Positions 6,699-7,712 of a stretch of DNA of 7,712 nucleotides are shown here, piece after piece. Numbering within the stretch: position 1 is the first letter of the stretch; every line of letters starts with the position of its first letter. The stretch is from Pyrinomonadaceae bacterium (lineage in GTDB: Bacteria; Acidobacteriota; Blastocatellia; Pyrinomonadales; Pyrinomonadaceae): the NCBI GenBank assembly GCA_013812565.1, contig JACCTF010000077.1, positions 1 through 7,712 of the forward strand, written 5' to 3'. The notes beneath the pieces are model-generated. The model worked only from the letters and a program-made list of their open reading frames with translations, did no database searches and was not told the DNA's origin. The translations under genes were made by a program, and so were the position numbers.

Positions 6699-7712
6699 TT
6701 AACTCATCGCGAAACGCTCCCGTAGCGCTTCAATCACCTTGTCAGTTCGCACCCCGCGCGATCCTTTGACCAGGATAAGATCGCCCTTCCGCACTTCACC
6801 GAGTAGCGCCGCCGCTGCTGCTTCCACGGTCTCAAAAAACTGTATCCTTCCGGCATCCATCCCAGCCTCTCGTGCCCCTTCAACAAGCTCTCGCGCATGC
6901 CCGCGTATGCCCCACAAAAGATCAACCTTCAGGCGCGCGATCTCGCTCCCGGCTTCGCGGTGCAGCGCGGCGCTCTCCGGCCCAAGCTCCAACATCTCTC
7001 CTGCAATGACTATCGTGCGCTCCATCTTATGCTTGCGTGTCGATCCACCTTCCATCACCGTGCGCACCATGCTGAGCAGCGCGCTTGGATTTGAATTGTA
7101 CGAGTCATCTACCACCGTAAATCCTCCGGCAAATTTCAACACCCGGCCGCGCATCTCCGAAGCCGTAGCCTCTCGAAGCGCACGGGCGATTACAGCCGGC
7201 GCAATCTCAAGACTCGTCGCCACTGCCGCCGCCGCAAGCGCATTGGAGAGATTGTGGCGGCCGGGCATCGGCAATTCCGCCACAGCTTCGCCGAGCGGCG
7301 TGTGCAGGCGAAAGCGTGTAAGCCCGAGATGCACGCTTTTGATCTCTGTCGCCATCACGTCGGCTTGGGTTTCAAGGCCGAAGGTGAGCACAGGCCCGCC
7401 GTGCAACTTGCGCATCGCAAGGACGCGTTCATCATCAGCGTTAAGAATCGCCGTTCCTCCCGGCTTCAATCCTTTAATTAACTCTGCCTTAGCGGCGGCG
7501 ATGTTTTCAATCGTGCCGAGAAACTCTAGATGTACGGGCAGAACGCCCAACTCGACGGCGATGTCTGGAGGGGCGATGCGGCACAACTTAGTGAGTTCGC
7601 CCGCCATCGACATGCCCATCTCCAATACCGCCGTGTCGAACTGCGTGGGGCTTCGGCCCGCGCTTTCCATCTGCAACACAGAGAGCGGTAGACCGAGTTC
7701 ACTGTTAAAGTT
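6699..7712 (-). CDS. murF: UDP-N-acetylmuramoyl-tripeptide--D-alanyl-D-alanine ligase MurF (N-terminus beyond the window)
   Basis: MurF joins D-Ala-D-Ala to the UDP-MurNAc-tripeptide in the cytoplasm, finishing the pentapeptide precursor. The visible 337 residues run from the edge to TAA at 6701-6699. Compared with the usual roughly 450 residues, about 115-130 are missing, including the P-loop. The visible part opens with NFNSELGLP, equivalent to NLNNEIGVP of E. coli MurF just after the P-loop. It continues with AVLEMGMSMAGEL (28-40), PVHLEFLG (59-66), IAAAKAELI (71-79) whose Lys75 is the expected carbamylated lysine, LPMPGRHNLSNALAAAA (147-163), MRGR (187-190), VDDSYNSNP (201-209), IAGEMLELG (236-244) and LVKGSRGVRTD (314-324). 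DDSYNSNP and VKGSR separate MurF from the other Mur ligases. One oddity is VELGVLPVHLE (53-63), where most Mur ligases have Thr-Asn. A GTG at 7679 is an internal codon, not the start. Confidence 0.97.
   Translation of the reverse strand, partial: NFNSELGLPLSVLQMESAGRSPTQFDTAVLEMGMSMAGELTKLCRIAPPDIAVELGVLPVHLEFLGTIENIAAAKAELIKGLKPGGTAILNADDERVLAMRKLHGGPVLTFGLETQADVMATEIKSVHLGLTRFRLHTPLGEAVAELPMPGRHNLSNALAAAAVATSLEIAPAVIARALREATASEMRGRVLKFAGGFTVVDDSYNSNPSALLSMVRTVMEGGSTRKHKMERTIVIAGEMLELGPESAALHREAGSEIARLKVDLLWGIRGHARELVEGAREAGMDAGRIQFFETVEAAAAALLGEVRKGDLILVKGSRGVRTDKVIEALRERFAMS

Noticed and set aside
1..7712. A novel defence, mobile or metabolic system
   Set aside because: Every stretch above 150 bp is accounted for by conserved peptidoglycan synthesis and division genes. 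No unknown protein, insertion sequence or composition shift is visible.

Overview
The window is a run of the bacterial division and cell-wall (dcw) cluster, read entirely from the minus strand. In transcription order, from high to low coordinates, it holds the 3' part of murF, then complete mraY, murD, ftsW, murG and murC. A probable first fragment of ftsQ runs off the low-coordinate edge. All six main genes are intact in frame with their family signature motifs. I see no tRNA, rRNA, CRISPR array, transposase or recombination site. All plus-strand open frames are shadows of these genes.

The products form one pathway. MurC adds L-Ala to UDP-MurNAc, MurD adds D-Glu, and MurF adds D-Ala-D-Ala to complete the cytoplasmic UDP-MurNAc-pentapeptide. 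MraY moves phospho-MurNAc-pentapeptide onto undecaprenyl phosphate to make lipid I. MurG adds GlcNAc to make lipid II. FtsW, a SEDS glycosyltransferase, polymerises lipid II at the division septum together with a class B PBP that is not in this window. FtsQ, if correctly identified, links this to the divisome. murE would be expected beyond the high-coordinate edge, but that is not visible.

The organism is a Gram-negative-type bacterium with moderately high GC. The protein wording and gene order (murF-mraY-murD-ftsW-murG-murC, then probably ftsQ with no murB or ddl directly after murC) suggest Acidobacteriota, perhaps class Blastocatellia. That is an inference from general familiarity, not a search.

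Some gene junctions are tight: ftsW/murG overlap by 13 bp, mraY/murD are 8 bp apart, and murC/ftsQ probably overlap at a TTGA. Three are loose: murF-mraY (148 bp), murD-ftsW (44 bp) and murG-murC (102 bp). The most unusual thing in the window is that all three loose junctions carry short tandem repeats with a 7-bp period, each with arms facing one another as inverted repeats. Two of the three share a CAGRA core. They resemble the heptanucleotide STRR elements described in cyanobacteria. Otherwise this is an ordinary core-genome region, and I found no convincing undescribed protein system.
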